Of a DNA stretch of 64,000 nt, positions 10,006 to 18,414 are shown in pieces; position 1 is the first letter of the stretch; every line of letters starts with the position of its first letter. The notes beneath the pieces were generated by a model. It was not told the DNA's origin, ran no database searches, and worked only from the letters and a program-made list of their open reading frames with translations. The stretch spans positions 74,194 through 138,193 of the forward strand of contig CALFAY010000032.1 in assembly GCA_937944855.1 (NCBI GenBank), given 5' to 3'. The stretch comes from an uncultured Planctomycetota bacterium (GTDB taxonomy: Bacteria; Planctomycetota; Planctomycetia; Gemmatales; HRBIN36). A program made the position numbers and the translations under genes.

Positions 10006-11433
10006 ATGCGAACGTGGACCATCGCTGCCGCCGGAACGCTTCTTCCGCTCTGGGTGTGTCTGGCCGTCGGTTCGGCCCAGGATTGGCCGACGCACCGCGG
10101 CAATCCTCAACGCACGGGAAACGTGGATGGCAAGCCCGGTCCTCGCAATCCTCGCGTCGTCTGGGTCTATCGCTCCGGAGAGCAGTATGTCGCTTCGCCG
10201 GTGGCCGGTACTCGGCATCTGTATCTGGCCGGACTAGGGGCTTTCAACAGCGCGGCACTGCATGCCCTGCACATGGAGCGTCGATCTCCGGACCAGCAGG
10301 TCGCCTGGTCCAAGCGGACGCCCGTGCTCAAGTTGCCCGTCGTCAGCTCTCCTGCGGTTGCCGGGGGACGTCTGGTTTTCGGGGACGGCATGCATCAGAC
10401 CGACGGAGCGGTTCTGCATTGCCTCCGGGAAGACGACGGCATGACGCTCTGGCAACTGCCGATGCCGGGCCGACTCGTGCATCTGGAAGGCGCTCCCACC
10501 ATTGTCGGCGACCGTGTTTTCATGACCGGGGGCAACGCGGGCGTCTTCTGCGTCAGCCTTAATCAGGTGGTCCTCGAAGGCAAGGAAAGAGATGCTGCGG
10601 AGGTGCAGAAAATCCTCGACCAGCGTTGGAAGGAATTGCTTGCCCGTTACGAGGAGGAAAAAAAGAAAGACCCCGACTTCGCCGTGCCTCCCAACGAAGA
10701 CCAACTTCCCCGACCGACGCCGAAGCTCCTGTGGCAGAAAGGCAGGGATCAGTGGCATGTGGACGCATCGGTGGCCGTGGTGAATGGTCGTGTGTTCGTG
10801 GCCTCTTCCTATCTGGACGATGAGAAGATCGGCGAACGCAAACTGCTTTGTCTCCAGGCGGAGGACGGCAGTCTCGTCTGGCAGCAACCGCTTCGCTTGA
10901 ATCCGTGGGCCGGTCCGACCGTCGCGGGAGATCTTGTTCTGGTCGGTGCGAGCAGCATCCGATTCGACCCGAAGCTGATTCCTCAAGGCAAGGGCGAAGT
11001 AGCGGCTTTTGAGGCGACATCCGGCAAACCACGATGGCAGCGGGAACTGCCGGGCGGAGTCGTGTCTCCTGTTGTCTTCAGCGAAGGGCTCGCGGTTTTT
11101 ACAGCCACCGACGGCCTGGTGCGTGCCTTTGATGCGGCCACGGGGAAAGAACGCTGGACGCAAGAGGGCAAGGGTCCGTTCTTCGCCGGTCCTGCCGTGG
11201 CAGCAGGCGTGGTGTACGTCGCTGATTTGAAGGGTGTCGTCCAGGCCTTGGAGCTGGCCACGGGCAGGCCGTTGTGGTCCCTGGACCTTGCCAGGGATCC
11301 TGCCGTCAAAGCGCCCGGCATGGTGTATGGTTCGCCGGTGGTCCACCAGGGACGACTCTACCTGGCTACTTGCAACCTGGAAGGCGAACATGCCCGCCAA
11401 CCAGCAGCGATTTTGTGTATCGGAGACAACTGA
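10006..11433 (+). CDS. Exported PQQ-like beta-propeller protein
   Basis: 475 residues with a signal peptide (cleavage about GSAQ-D, residue 23). Repeated propeller blades have the PQQ/PQQ_2 signature: Trp-containing strands such as PRVVWVYRSG, SLVWQQPLRL, GKPRWQRELP, GKERWTQEG and RPLWSLDLA alternate with GxVYVAD/GRLYLA strands. A charged insert at about 185-235 (EEEKKKDPDF) projects from the propeller. No dehydrogenase catalytic or Cys-Cys motif of true quinoproteins is visible, so a binding or scaffold role like BamB is more likely than PQQ-dependent oxidation. It begins 2 bp after the previous stop, so translational coupling is expected. Confidence 0.9.
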   Translation: MRTWTIAAAGTLLPLWVCLAVGSAQDWPTHRGNPQRTGNVDGKPGPRNPRVVWVYRSGEQYVASPVAGTRHLYLAGLGAFNSAALHALHMERRSPDQQVAWSKRTPVLKLPVVSSPAVAGGRLVFGDGMHQTDGAVLHCLREDDGMTLWQLPMPGRLVHLEGAPTIVGDRVFMTGGNAGVFCVSLNQVVLEGKERDAAEVQKILDQRWKELLARYEEEKKKDPDFAVPPNEDQLPRPTPKLLWQKGRDQWHVDASVAVVNGRVFVASSYLDDEKIGERKLLCLQAEDGSLVWQQPLRLNPWAGPTVAGDLVLVGASSIRFDPKLIPQGKGEVAAFEATSGKPRWQRELPGGVVSPVVFSEGLAVFTATDGLVRAFDAATGKERWTQEGKGPFFAGPAVAAGVVYVADLKGVVQALELATGRPLWSLDLARDPAVKAPGMVYGSPVVHQGRLYLATCNLEGEHARQPAAILCIGDN

Positions 11434-11456
11434 ACAGTTTCTTCAGCGAGGCCATC

Positions 11457-12074
11457 GTGAACCTGAACTTGCGCAACCGGCCAAATGCGATCAGCGGCAG
11501 CTTTGGGCTTTTCCTAGGCTTTCTCGGTCTAGGCCTGTGCTTGACAACTTGGACCGCCGCCTGGGCTGACGTGGAATCCGGACCGGCCAAGGATGCCAAC
11601 GTGCCGGAACTGAAAGTCTTCGCCGTCGTCGGCATGATCGAAGACAAGGAAGTGGACTACGCCAGTCTTCGCGGCAACAAAACGACCGTGTACGTGTTCG
11701 TGAAGTCGAAGGAAGGCCGGATCCCGGAGGCTGGTCGCCCGGCTGGTCGGTTCCTCAAGGAACTTGACAAGGCCATCAAGGATCTGGGCGGCGATGCTTA
11801 CATCGTGGCCGTCTGGCTCACCGACGACGGCGATCAGACGAAGGAGTATCTCCCTCTGGTTCAGACATCGCTCCAGTTTGAGGCAACCGCCCTGACCTAC
11901 TACCCCGGCGACAAGACCGGCCCGATGGACTGGGCAATCAACGCCGACGCCAACGTGACCGTGGTGATCGCGGCCAGAGGGAAGGTCGTGCAGTCCCTCG
12001 GCTACCTGTCCGTCAACGAGACCGATGTGCCGAAGGTCGTCGAAATCGTCAAGAAGCTCAACGGAAACTTGTGA
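11457..12074 (+). CDS. Exported thioredoxin-fold-like protein lacking a CxxC
   Basis: 205 residues from a GTG at 11457 preceded by GCGAGG. The in-frame extension further upstream overlaps the preceding gene and lacks a signal. A hydrophobic leader covers about residues 13-36 (cleavage near AAWAD). The mature part alternates beta strands and helices in thioredoxin order (KTTVYVFVKS, AYIVAVWLTD, NVTVVIAARG, then a C-terminal helix with EIVKKLNG), but has no active-site Cys pair. It may be a structural relative of redoxins in the exported-protein operon. The fold is inferred from pattern only. Confidence 0.75.
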   Translation: MNLNLRNRPNAISGSFGLFLGFLGLGLCLTTWTAAWADVESGPAKDANVPELKVFAVVGMIEDKEVDYASLRGNKTTVYVFVKSKEGRIPEAGRPAGRFLKELDKAIKDLGGDAYIVAVWLTDDGDQTKEYLPLVQTSLQFEATALTYYPGDKTGPMDWAINADANVTVVIAARGKVVQSLGYLSVNETDVPKVVEIVKKLNGNL

Positions 12075-12092
12075 GCAGGGAAGGAGAGTGCC

Positions 12093-12767
12093 ATGCGATG
12101 GCTGCTGTGTGCGGTCACTCTGTGGGGCATAAGTGCCGTGGTGGCGGCTCAGGAGAAGCCCGCTGCTCTGGTCGTGGACAAAGAGCGAAAGACCATCACC
12201 ATCTCCTGCACCGTTGCGCCCCGCAAACTGCCGAATCTGGATCAGGTTTACCCCATCGAGGTCATCGCCACCTATCCCGCTCCCAAGGGGCAGAAAGCCC
12301 ATGAAACCGTGGTCTGCTTCGCCGACGTCAAACCCAGCGACGTACACAAGGCGTTGGAGTCGCTGGGTCTCAAACCCGGCAAACCGGCCCGGGGCGAAGG
12401 AGCCAGGGCGTCCGGTCCCGAAGTCTCGTTGAGCCTCTTGATACCGACAGCCGACGGTTCCTCGAAGGAGGTGCCGATCGAAAAGACCCTGATTGACCGC
12501 AAAACCGGCAAACCGCTGCCGCCGCTGAAGTGGCACTTCACCGGCTCGGTCATGAAGCAACCCGACCCCGAAAAACCCGAGACGGTTTACGGAGCCGATT
12601 TCACCGGAACCCTGATCGCCCTCTTTCCTGTCACCGATGAAGTTGTCATCCAAAGCCATCTGACCATGAAGGAGGAACCGCTCATCAAGCTGGAAGTCAA
12701 CCGCGCCGGTGAGAACGCGGTGCCCCCGGAAGGCACGCCTGTCAAGTTGGTTATCAAGGTGAAGTGA
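12093..12767 (+). CDS. Exported YdjY-like domain protein
   Basis: 224 residues with a clean signal peptide (cleavage near VVAAQ-E, residue 20) and a GGAGAG-like ribosome site. The central part (about 55-110) reads HETVVCFADVKPSDVHKALESLG, split here as HETVVCFADVK and DVHKALESLGLKPG, the pattern I associate with the YdjY-type domain common in planctomycete exported proteins. The remainder is beta-rich with a conserved-looking WHFTGS stretch. Function is unknown. It begins 18 bp after the thioredoxin-like gene. Confidence 0.75.
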   Translation: MRWLLCAVTLWGISAVVAAQEKPAALVVDKERKTITISCTVAPRKLPNLDQVYPIEVIATYPAPKGQKAHETVVCFADVKPSDVHKALESLGLKPGKPARGEGARASGPEVSLSLLIPTADGSSKEVPIEKTLIDRKTGKPLPPLKWHFTGSVMKQPDPEKPETVYGADFTGTLIALFPVTDEVVIQSHLTMKEEPLIKLEVNRAGENAVPPEGTPVKLVIKVK

Positions 12768-12771
12768 GGCG

Positions 12772-13602
12772 ATGAAGCAGTCATCCAAGTGTGCGGCCAT
12801 GCCTGATTCTCTGCCATCGGATGAACGACGCCGGTGGTTGGCTCCCATCACCCAGCTGCTTTGGCGGCTCGCTCTTTGCGTTCCAATCGTCGGAGTGCCG
12901 CTGGGAGGGGGTGGTTGTGGCGGCACATCCGTTCCGGCCGCTGGCCTGGCTAAGCCAGTAGAGCGTGTTGATGACCAGCGGTCTGCTGCCACCGAGGCTT
13001 CGACCGCCGCGTCGCAAGCGGACGGCGGTTTCGCATTTGCTGCTGACGGTGCAGGCAAACTTCTGGCCGAACGCCTGACCCCTCCACGGCACGATCCGCC
13101 CCCCGCGGTGCCGTTTCAGACTGGTCCCGAAACGCGTCCACCCATATCTCTCGATCATCCGCCCGATCTGCCCCAGGTCTGGCCATCAGCGTCGGTTTCC
13201 CCGCGTTTGCTTCCGTCAGAATCGGTCCTGAAGGAAGCATCTCGGCCAGTGCTCGATCAACCGTTTCTCTCCCCGGACCTGCATCGCCTTCCGCTCCCAA
13301 GCGCGTTCTACTTCGCCGTGCGCGGCAGAGCCTACGCCCAGTCCCCTGATCCTTCCGCGCTCGCACCGGGAAATCCCGCTTCGCTCGAACGGGCCGATCT
13401 CGTCAGCGACGCAACCTCCGATCTGGCTCGCGCAGTGTATTTCGGCTCTTTTGAACCGCTTCGCCAGCAGGCCGCTCCTCCTCTAGAAACCGGCATTGTC
13501 GATCCGTTCGAGGCGCGCCGTCAGAGTCGGCCGCTGCCCGTGTTGGAAGAAACGACTCCCCCGGCGACTAGTACGGACCGGCCGAAGATCGCTGTGCCCT
13601 AA
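12772..13602 (+). CDS. Proline-rich exported hypothetical protein
   Basis: 276 residues starting 4 bp after the preceding stop, with GTGAGGCG as ribosome site. A hydrophobic segment at about 25-48 ends in a Gly-run and a single Cys (GGGGCGG). This could be a degenerate lipobox, but it lacks the usual small-residue pattern. The rest is Pro/Ser/Ala-rich and probably disordered, ending EETTPPATSTDRPKIAVP. I recognise no family. Its coding status rests on spacing, the leader and the terminator right after its stop. Confidence 0.6.
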   Translation: MKQSSKCAAMPDSLPSDERRRWLAPITQLLWRLALCVPIVGVPLGGGGCGGTSVPAAGLAKPVERVDDQRSAATEASTAASQADGGFAFAADGAGKLLAERLTPPRHDPPPAVPFQTGPETRPPISLDHPPDLPQVWPSASVSPRLLPSESVLKEASRPVLDQPFLSPDLHRLPLPSAFYFAVRGRAYAQSPDPSALAPGNPASLERADLVSDATSDLARAVYFGSFEPLRQQAAPPLETGIVDPFEARRQSRPLPVLEETTPPATSTDRPKIAVP

Positions 13603-13627
13603 GAAAGCGGCGATCTTGCGAGAAAGA

Positions 13628-13655
13628 AAACGGGACGGTAGCATCCGTCCCGTTT
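13628..13655. terminator. Bidirectional intrinsic terminator
   Basis: Perfect 11-bp stem (13628-13638 with 13645-13655, arm AAACGGGACGG) closing a 6-nt loop TAGCAT. It is followed by TTTCTT on the plus side; the minus-side transcript continues TTTTCTTTCT. It lies between the convergent ends of the exported-protein operon and the DUF1326 gene. Confidence 0.85.
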
Positions 13656-13691
13656 CTTGAAAGTGACTTGGATGGAATTCTGCTGAAAGGC

Positions 13692-14354
13692 TCAGTCCTT
13701 CAGCGTGAAGGTGCCCACGTAGGCTCCGCGCCGCTGAGCATCGCTCCAGGTCTTGCCGAAGCCCTTGCCAACGAATGTGTGGTTCGTGACGTATGCCGAC
13801 TTCGCATCCACACCCCGAGCCAGCGGCGGGTAGAAGTTGTCTTCATGACCGCAGGCCTTGTCGGTCAAGGCCTTGAAGCAGCGGGTTTCAACTTTGGCCA
13901 CCCCGGCATCCACAGCCGAGCAGCCACCCTCCGGGCAGCCGCCCACGTGAAAGCTGATCGGCATCGCTTCGACCCCAACAATGTTCTCCGTGAACTTGTT
14001 GCCCAGCCGCTTGGCTGCCTTTACCAGTGCCTCGCGCTGAGCGGTCGTTGCGTCCTTGTCCACCAGAAGCACGGCCTTGGCAGGACCACGCTGGGGCAGG
14101 CCGAGCGTGTCGCTGGCCTCAACGACTGCGACGACGGTCAAACCATCGAGGTTCACGTCCCCAATCCTTCCCTTGTCGAACTTCCATGCCATCACGGCGT
14201 GATAGCCGGTGAGGTTCATCTCCGCGTTGGCGAAGCAGGCTCCGGTCCAGACGTCGCAGGTTCGAGCCTCCACATACTGGCCACTCAACTCCGCAGCCTG
14301 CACAGATGCCGCAGCCAGCAGAATACCCAAAATGGCGCTGGTAATTGCTCGCAT
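13692..14354 (-). CDS. Exported DUF1326 family protein
   Basis: 220 residues. The ATG at 14354 is chosen because GGAGGAG sits 5 nt upstream; a GTG two codons earlier overlaps that site. A signal peptide ends ASVQA-A near residue 20. The mature part has the DUF1326 look: an early Cys pair (RTCDVWTGACF), then conserved FDKGRIGDVNLDGL and HVGGCPEGGC near residue 140. The function of DUF1326 is unknown. It stands alone with a good sigma70-like promoter upstream and a terminator downstream, so it is probably monocistronic. Confidence 0.85.
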   Translation of the reverse strand: MRAITSAILGILLAAASVQAAELSGQYVEARTCDVWTGACFANAEMNLTGYHAVMAWKFDKGRIGDVNLDGLTVVAVVEASDTLGLPQRGPAKAVLLVDKDATTAQREALVKAAKRLGNKFTENIVGVEAMPISFHVGGCPEGGCSAVDAGVAKVETRCFKALTDKACGHEDNFYPPLARGVDAKSAYVTNHTFVGKGFGKTWSDAQRRGAYVGTFTLKD

Positions 14355-14400
14355 GGTCACTCCTCCGACACGGTATCAAGGCGGGTGCAATCTTTCCGTC

Positions 14401-14429
14401 ATTGTGAATTAACCCACCAACCACGTCAA
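14401..14429 (-). promoter_or_regulatory. Candidate sigma70-type promoter for DUF1326 gene
   Basis: Read on the complement: TTGACG (14429-14424), a 17-nt spacer, then CACAAT (14406-14401). That is five of six and four of six consensus matches at ideal spacing, about 47 nt before the start codon. It was found by eye, so some chance of coincidence remains. Confidence 0.45.
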
Positions 14430-14631
14430 GACGCAACCTCCCTGTTTCATCTCCAGTACGAGCGAGCAGGCAGTTCTCCGAAAGAATGTGCCGGAAAAGC
14501 TCCGAGTGAGAATTGCCTTCTTACCGAATTCCAGCCAGACCTTCAGCTTCAGTTCAGCACGACGCGATGGGGCAGAGATGAGCCATGTTTCCTGGCTGTG
14601 GGACTGGTTATTGAGGCTTGGAAGACTACCG

Positions 14632-15324
14632 TCAACCTGCCCGACGTCGCGGCGGTTTGCGTCGCAGAGCTTCGGCCTGCTCACGGGCGCTGGCGACTTG
14701 CGATTCGAGAAAGCGGAGCAATTCGTCGTTGCTCAGGTGTTCAACTACCTCATACGGAATTGGCTTACCGACCACACAGGCCAGGGCGGCATCGTTTGCA
14801 GGCAAGAACAGGGGACAGAGCTTGGGAAAGAGGCTTCCGCGGGGCATGGCCTGGAAAGCCCCGGCGACGCCGATGGGCAGAATCGGCGCTCGGCTGCGAC
14901 GGACGAGCACCACCACGCCCGGTTTGAACGGTTGCAAACGTCCGTCCTGCGTCCGAGTGCCTTCTGGGTAGATGATCAGGCCGTTGCCGCTTTTGAGCAG
15001 ATCCAAACCCGCTTTCAGCCCTTCCTTGCCAGACATGTCGTGGTTGAGGGGAATCGCTCCGAGACTGGAGATGAGCCAGCCGAACCAGCGTGGCTTAAAC
15101 AGTGTGCGACGGGCCAAAAACCGCATGGGTCGAATGACGGCCAGGGCAATGAGGATCGGATCGAGGAAGCTCTCGTGATTGGCGATGGCCAAGAACGGGC
15201 CGGTGCGAGGAACATGCTGACGTCCGCGCGTTCGGGTCGAGAACAACAGAATCGCCGACCAGACGACCGGCAAGTAGAGGAATTGGTAACACCACCACAG
15301 CCAGCGTTCGGACAGCATTTTCAT
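14632..15324 (-). CDS. plsC: 1-acyl-sn-glycerol-3-phosphate acyltransferase (PlsC)
   Basis: 230 residues. It transfers an acyl chain to the sn-2 position of lysophosphatidate in membrane phospholipid synthesis, anchored by a hydrophobic N-terminal segment (10-28). The HxxxxD catalytic motif is NHESFLD (His50, Asp55) and the substrate-binding motif is YPEGTR (Glu121-Arg124). The C-terminus is basic (RRKPPRRRAG). It overlaps the upstream cytidylate kinase stop by 4 bp (ATGA), showing translational coupling. The cmk-plsC pairing is a common bacterial arrangement. Confidence 0.93.
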   Translation of the reverse strand: MKMLSERWLWWCYQFLYLPVVWSAILLFSTRTRGRQHVPRTGPFLAIANHESFLDPILIALAVIRPMRFLARRTLFKPRWFGWLISSLGAIPLNHDMSGKEGLKAGLDLLKSGNGLIIYPEGTRTQDGRLQPFKPGVVVLVRRSRAPILPIGVAGAFQAMPRGSLFPKLCPLFLPANDAALACVVGKPIPYEVVEHLSNDELLRFLESQVASAREQAEALRRKPPRRRAG

Positions 15325-15983
15325 GCCCCGCCCCCGGCCTGACGACGTCGGACGATCTCTTCCATGCGGCTGACGACCTGGTCCGCAGTCAGGCCGGTGC
15401 TGTCGATCACGATGGCATCGTCGGCCGGTCGGAGCGGAGCGATGGCACGACTGGCGTCACGTGCGTCCCGCTCGCGCTGTTCCCGCAGAACGTCGTCGAA
15501 ACTCATGCGGCGTCCCTGAGCCTGAAGATCGAGCCAACGACGACGCGCCCGCTCGGCAGGATCCGCGGTCAGGAAGAACTTGCACTCGGCTTCGGGAAAC
15601 ACAATGGTGCCCTGGTCTCGCCCTTCCGTGACGATGTTGCGGCCCTGAGCGATCTGCCTTTGCAAGCGGTTCAAATGCTGTCGGACCTGCGGGTTGTCGG
15701 CAACGGCTCGGGAGAGGGTCGTAATCTCCGGCGCGCGAATCTCCCGGGTGACATCTTCGCCCTTGAGCAGGACGCGGTCGGATTCCATCAGTATCTCGGT
15801 CTCTTCGAGAAGACGGCTCAGTCCGGACCGGTCCTCGGGAGAGATCCCCCGCCGCATTGCGGCAAGGGCCACGCAACGGTACATGGCTCCCGTATCGAGG
15901 TGGTCGAATCCAAGGCGACGTGCCAGTTCTCGAGCTACGGTGCTTTTGCCAGCTCCCGCCGGACCGTCAATGGTTACGATCAT
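15321..15983 (-). CDS. cmk: Cytidylate kinase (CMP kinase)
   Basis: 220 residues. It phosphorylates CMP/dCMP to CDP/dCDP with ATP, feeding phospholipid and nucleic acid synthesis. The P-loop is GPAGAGKST (residues 7-15). The CMP-binding region has DTGAMYR (31-37) and TEGRDQGTIVFP, the family signature near residue 120. The LID region contains RARRRWLDLQ. It is coupled to plsC by a 4-bp overlap. Confidence 0.95.
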   Translation of the reverse strand: MIVTIDGPAGAGKSTVARELARRLGFDHLDTGAMYRCVALAAMRRGISPEDRSGLSRLLEETEILMESDRVLLKGEDVTREIRAPEITTLSRAVADNPQVRQHLNRLQRQIAQGRNIVTEGRDQGTIVFPEAECKFFLTADPAERARRRWLDLQAQGRRMSFDDVLREQRERDARDASRAIAPLRPADDAIVIDSTGLTADQVVSRMEEIVRRRQAGGGA

Positions 15984-16083
15984 GAGGCGTTCCCTGCTTC
16001 CTCGAACCTGATTCTCAATCCGAAAAAGACAACGGCGAGCCTGATCCCAGACTCGCCGCCGTGAAACCTTTCCGGAAGCCGAC

Positions 16084-16653
16084 TCACCGAGGAAAGACCT
16101 CGATCATGTGGGGACGGTAGCCGATGCGCAACTCGCTGTCCCTTCGTCCCTGGATCACGCGGCCATCCACATGCCGGACTTCGTAACTGAACCAGCCGGG
16201 CCGGCGGGTAATGGTCCGCGTCTGGTTCGGTTGCAACAGGTACTCCTGGCCGTCCACGGCGATGACCACAGGAGCGTCCCAGGTGTTCACCAACTGCAAC
16301 TGCGCCAGCCGCTGAGGCGGAGTGTCGGGCAGATCGTAGGCACGACGCTGCGACTCCTTCAAGCCCTGCAACTCCTGGCGGATCAGAGCCAACTGATCGG
16401 TGAGGGTCTTTTCCAGCGTATCCAACCGCAGGTTCAAAGCGTTAACCTGACCAGACAGCCCTTTGAGCGCTTGCAAGTCGTTCATCTGGTTCTTGACCTG
16501 CGATTCCAGGTCGTCGAGACGGCGTTCGATGCGGTTGAGTCGGTCGGCGGTCTCCCCCGCCGGCGGCGTCTGGGCTTTCTCATCGCCCCACGCGGGCGGG
16601 CTTAACCCCACAAGCCCGACGACGATCACTGCGTTCCTGAGCAGGTTCGACAT
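16084..16653 (-). CDS. Exported coiled-coil protein with C-terminal beta domain
   Basis: 189 residues from the ATG at 16653 with GGAGGAGG just upstream; an in-frame start ten codons earlier has no such site. The signal peptide is about 1-23 (PPAWGD). A heptad-rich coiled coil spans about 35-110 (RLNRIERRLDDLESQVKNQ), followed by a small beta-rich domain (NTWDAPVVIAVDGQEYLLQP, then TRTITRRPGWFSYEV). It could be a surface or periplasmic trimeric fibre-like protein. No named family recognised. Confidence 0.8.
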   Translation of the reverse strand: MSNLLRNAVIVVGLVGLSPPAWGDEKAQTPPAGETADRLNRIERRLDDLESQVKNQMNDLQALKGLSGQVNALNLRLDTLEKTLTDQLALIRQELQGLKESQRRAYDLPDTPPQRLAQLQLVNTWDAPVVIAVDGQEYLLQPNQTRTITRRPGWFSYEVRHVDGRVIQGRRDSELRIGYRPHMIEVFPR

Positions 16654-16792
16654 ATCCTCCTCCGTCGTTTGCGAGTCTGGCAAGAACTGGGCAACGTGTT
16701 GTCATCCATGAGCTTAGGGGCTTTGCTCGCCAACCGCAAGGAGATTTCGTCCAGTTGCTCGTGTTCGTGTCGCCAGGCACCAGCAAATACCC

Positions 16793-16821
16793 TTGACAGC
16801 AGCGGTATTGCAAACCATCTT
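16793..16821 (+). promoter_or_regulatory. Candidate promoter of the ExbB/ExbD cluster
   Basis: A perfect TTGACA (16793-16798), a 17-nt spacer and a weak CATCTT (16816-16821), about 98 nt before the ExbB start. The -35 box is the main support; the -10 matches only three of six positions. Confidence 0.35.
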
Positions 16822-16918
16822 GAGGAAATGGGCCTCATGTTTCCGCCGCGCGCTTTCTTTGCGGACTTCCACCTCGCGGGAGGCGCTTCGCGGACTTGCA
16901 TCACCGGGGTGAAGCAGC

Positions 16919-17734
16919 ATGTTCATGTTCATGCCGTCAGGGCGTTGGTTCCTCTTTCCCCATCTCCTGGGCATTCTGGCTGTGATCGTCTTGCTGGCCT
17001 TCGCCGGTCCCGCTCTGGCTCAGGAGGAGACGAGGAGCGAAGGCGGGGGAACGGGACTGATCGAGTTTCTCTTTCTCAGCGTAGTCGGCATCATCCTGTT
17101 ACTGATCTACTTCATCTTCGTGGCCCTGCTGGTGTGGCTGTTGATCGACCTCCGCGGCGCGGCCATGATGCCGCCCGACTTCATCGAGGCCTTCGAGGAC
17201 GCGATGAACAAGCGTCGGTACAAGGATGCCTTCGAGATGGCCAAGGCCGACCACTCGATGATCGGCAAGGTCATGACCGCTGGCATGGCCCGCTTGCAGC
17301 ACGGCTTGCAGGAAGCCCGCGATGCAGCGGAGGCCATGATCGAGAGCTTGCGCGCCCGCAAGGACCACATCATCGGCTACATCGCCATCATCGGCACCCT
17401 GGGTCCGCTGATCGGACTGGTCGGAACCGTGTCCGGCATGATCGAGAGCTTCGCCGAACTGGGCCGTGGCGGTACGCCTGACCCGAGCCGGCTGGCCGCC
17501 GGTATTTCCCACGCCCTCAACGCCACCCTGGTCGGCATCTTCTTGTCCTGTCTGGCGATCCCGGCTTACTCGTTCTTCAAGAACCGCTTGTCCCGCATCG
17601 CCATCGACGCTTCCTTGATGGCCGACGACCTGCTGACCCAGATGTACCACAGTTCCCGTCGCCCTGCTTCGGAGCCGCCTCCGAGCAAGACACCGGCCTC
17701 CGCCCCCGGCGTCCCGGCCAAACAGGAAGGGTGA
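16919..17734 (+). CDS. exbB: MotA/TolQ/ExbB proton channel family protein
   Basis: 271 residues. The N-terminal hydrophobic segment ends ALAQE near residue 35 (a cleavable signal or first helix). Membrane helices follow at about 48-76, 151-172 and 198-220. The family core is IGTLGPLIGLVGTVSGM (158-174) and the Thr/Pro-containing last helix. The soluble loop 85-148 is the cytoplasmic helical domain. It forms the stator that, with ExbD, uses the proton gradient to energise TonB- or Tol-type envelope work. The C-terminus is Pro-rich. An ATG at 16925 is an alternative start. First gene of a five-gene run. Confidence 0.92.
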   Translation: MFMFMPSGRWFLFPHLLGILAVIVLLAFAGPALAQEETRSEGGGTGLIEFLFLSVVGIILLLIYFIFVALLVWLLIDLRGAAMMPPDFIEAFEDAMNKRRYKDAFEMAKADHSMIGKVMTAGMARLQHGLQEARDAAEAMIESLRARKDHIIGYIAIIGTLGPLIGLVGTVSGMIESFAELGRGGTPDPSRLAAGISHALNATLVGIFLSCLAIPAYSFFKNRLSRIAIDASLMADDLLTQMYHSSRRPASEPPPSKTPASAPGVPAKQEG

Positions 17735-17793
17735 TTGCCTTAGCTCTGGTCAGCTTGAAGCGGTAGGCACGGACACGAGCGAGGGGACTTGCA

Positions 17794-18384
17794 ATGGCAG
17801 CCAACGTCGGCTCGGACAAGATGGACATCAACCTGACGCCGCTGCTTGACGTGGTCATGCAGCTGATCATGTTTTTCATGATGTGCGTCAACTTCGTGGC
17901 AGATCAGGTCAGCGCCAATGTCCTTCTGCCGACCTCGCTTTCGGCCCAGGAGATCATGCCCAAGACCGACGTTGACGTTCTGGTCATCAACATCGAGATC
18001 AAGCGGGAAGTACGGCTCAATCCCAACGGGACGCCGGCTCGTACTCCCGAGGGTCGAATCATCCGCGACGTGGTGCCCGACGAACAGGGCCGCAAGCAGT
18101 ACAAGATCATTTTCAGCGGGTACGACGAATCCAAATGGTTCACCGAGGACAACGAAGCGGTCGGCCTCGATTACGCACAGCGGAAACTGGCCGCTCTGGC
18201 CAAGGACTACCGCAAGAAAGAGAGCCTCCGGACCGGCAAGCCGAGCGACCAGGTGGAACTACGGACCGTCGTCATCATCCGGGCCGATGTCGAGGCCCGC
18301 TACGGCCTGGTCGTGCAGATGATCGCCCAATGCACCAAAGAAGGTTTCCCCAAGGTCGAAATCCGAGCGTTTGCCGCTCAGTAG
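17794..18384 (+). CDS. exbD: ExbD/TolR family protein (first copy)
   Basis: 196 residues with one N-terminal helix (17-37). It keeps the proton-carrying Asp19 in NLTPLLDVVMQ, equivalent to the essential Asp of ExbD/TolR. The periplasmic part is longer than usual: a charged insert at about 68-125 (contains RTPEGRIIRDVVPDEQG) separates the helix from the C-terminal region VVIIRADVEARYGLV. It follows exbB by 59 bp and likely forms the channel with it. Confidence 0.9.
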   Translation: MAANVGSDKMDINLTPLLDVVMQLIMFFMMCVNFVADQVSANVLLPTSLSAQEIMPKTDVDVLVINIEIKREVRLNPNGTPARTPEGRIIRDVVPDEQGRKQYKIIFSGYDESKWFTEDNEAVGLDYAQRKLAALAKDYRKKESLRTGKPSDQVELRTVVIIRADVEARYGLVVQMIAQCTKEGFPKVEIRAFAAQ

Positions 18385-18414
18385 GATCTCGTTCGCTTCT
18401 GGAAGGCGACTGCC

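Noticed and set aside
13668..14927. A 419-residue plus-strand frame over the DUF1326 region
   Set aside because: Antisense to the DUF1326 gene in its first half and noncoding in character thereafter.
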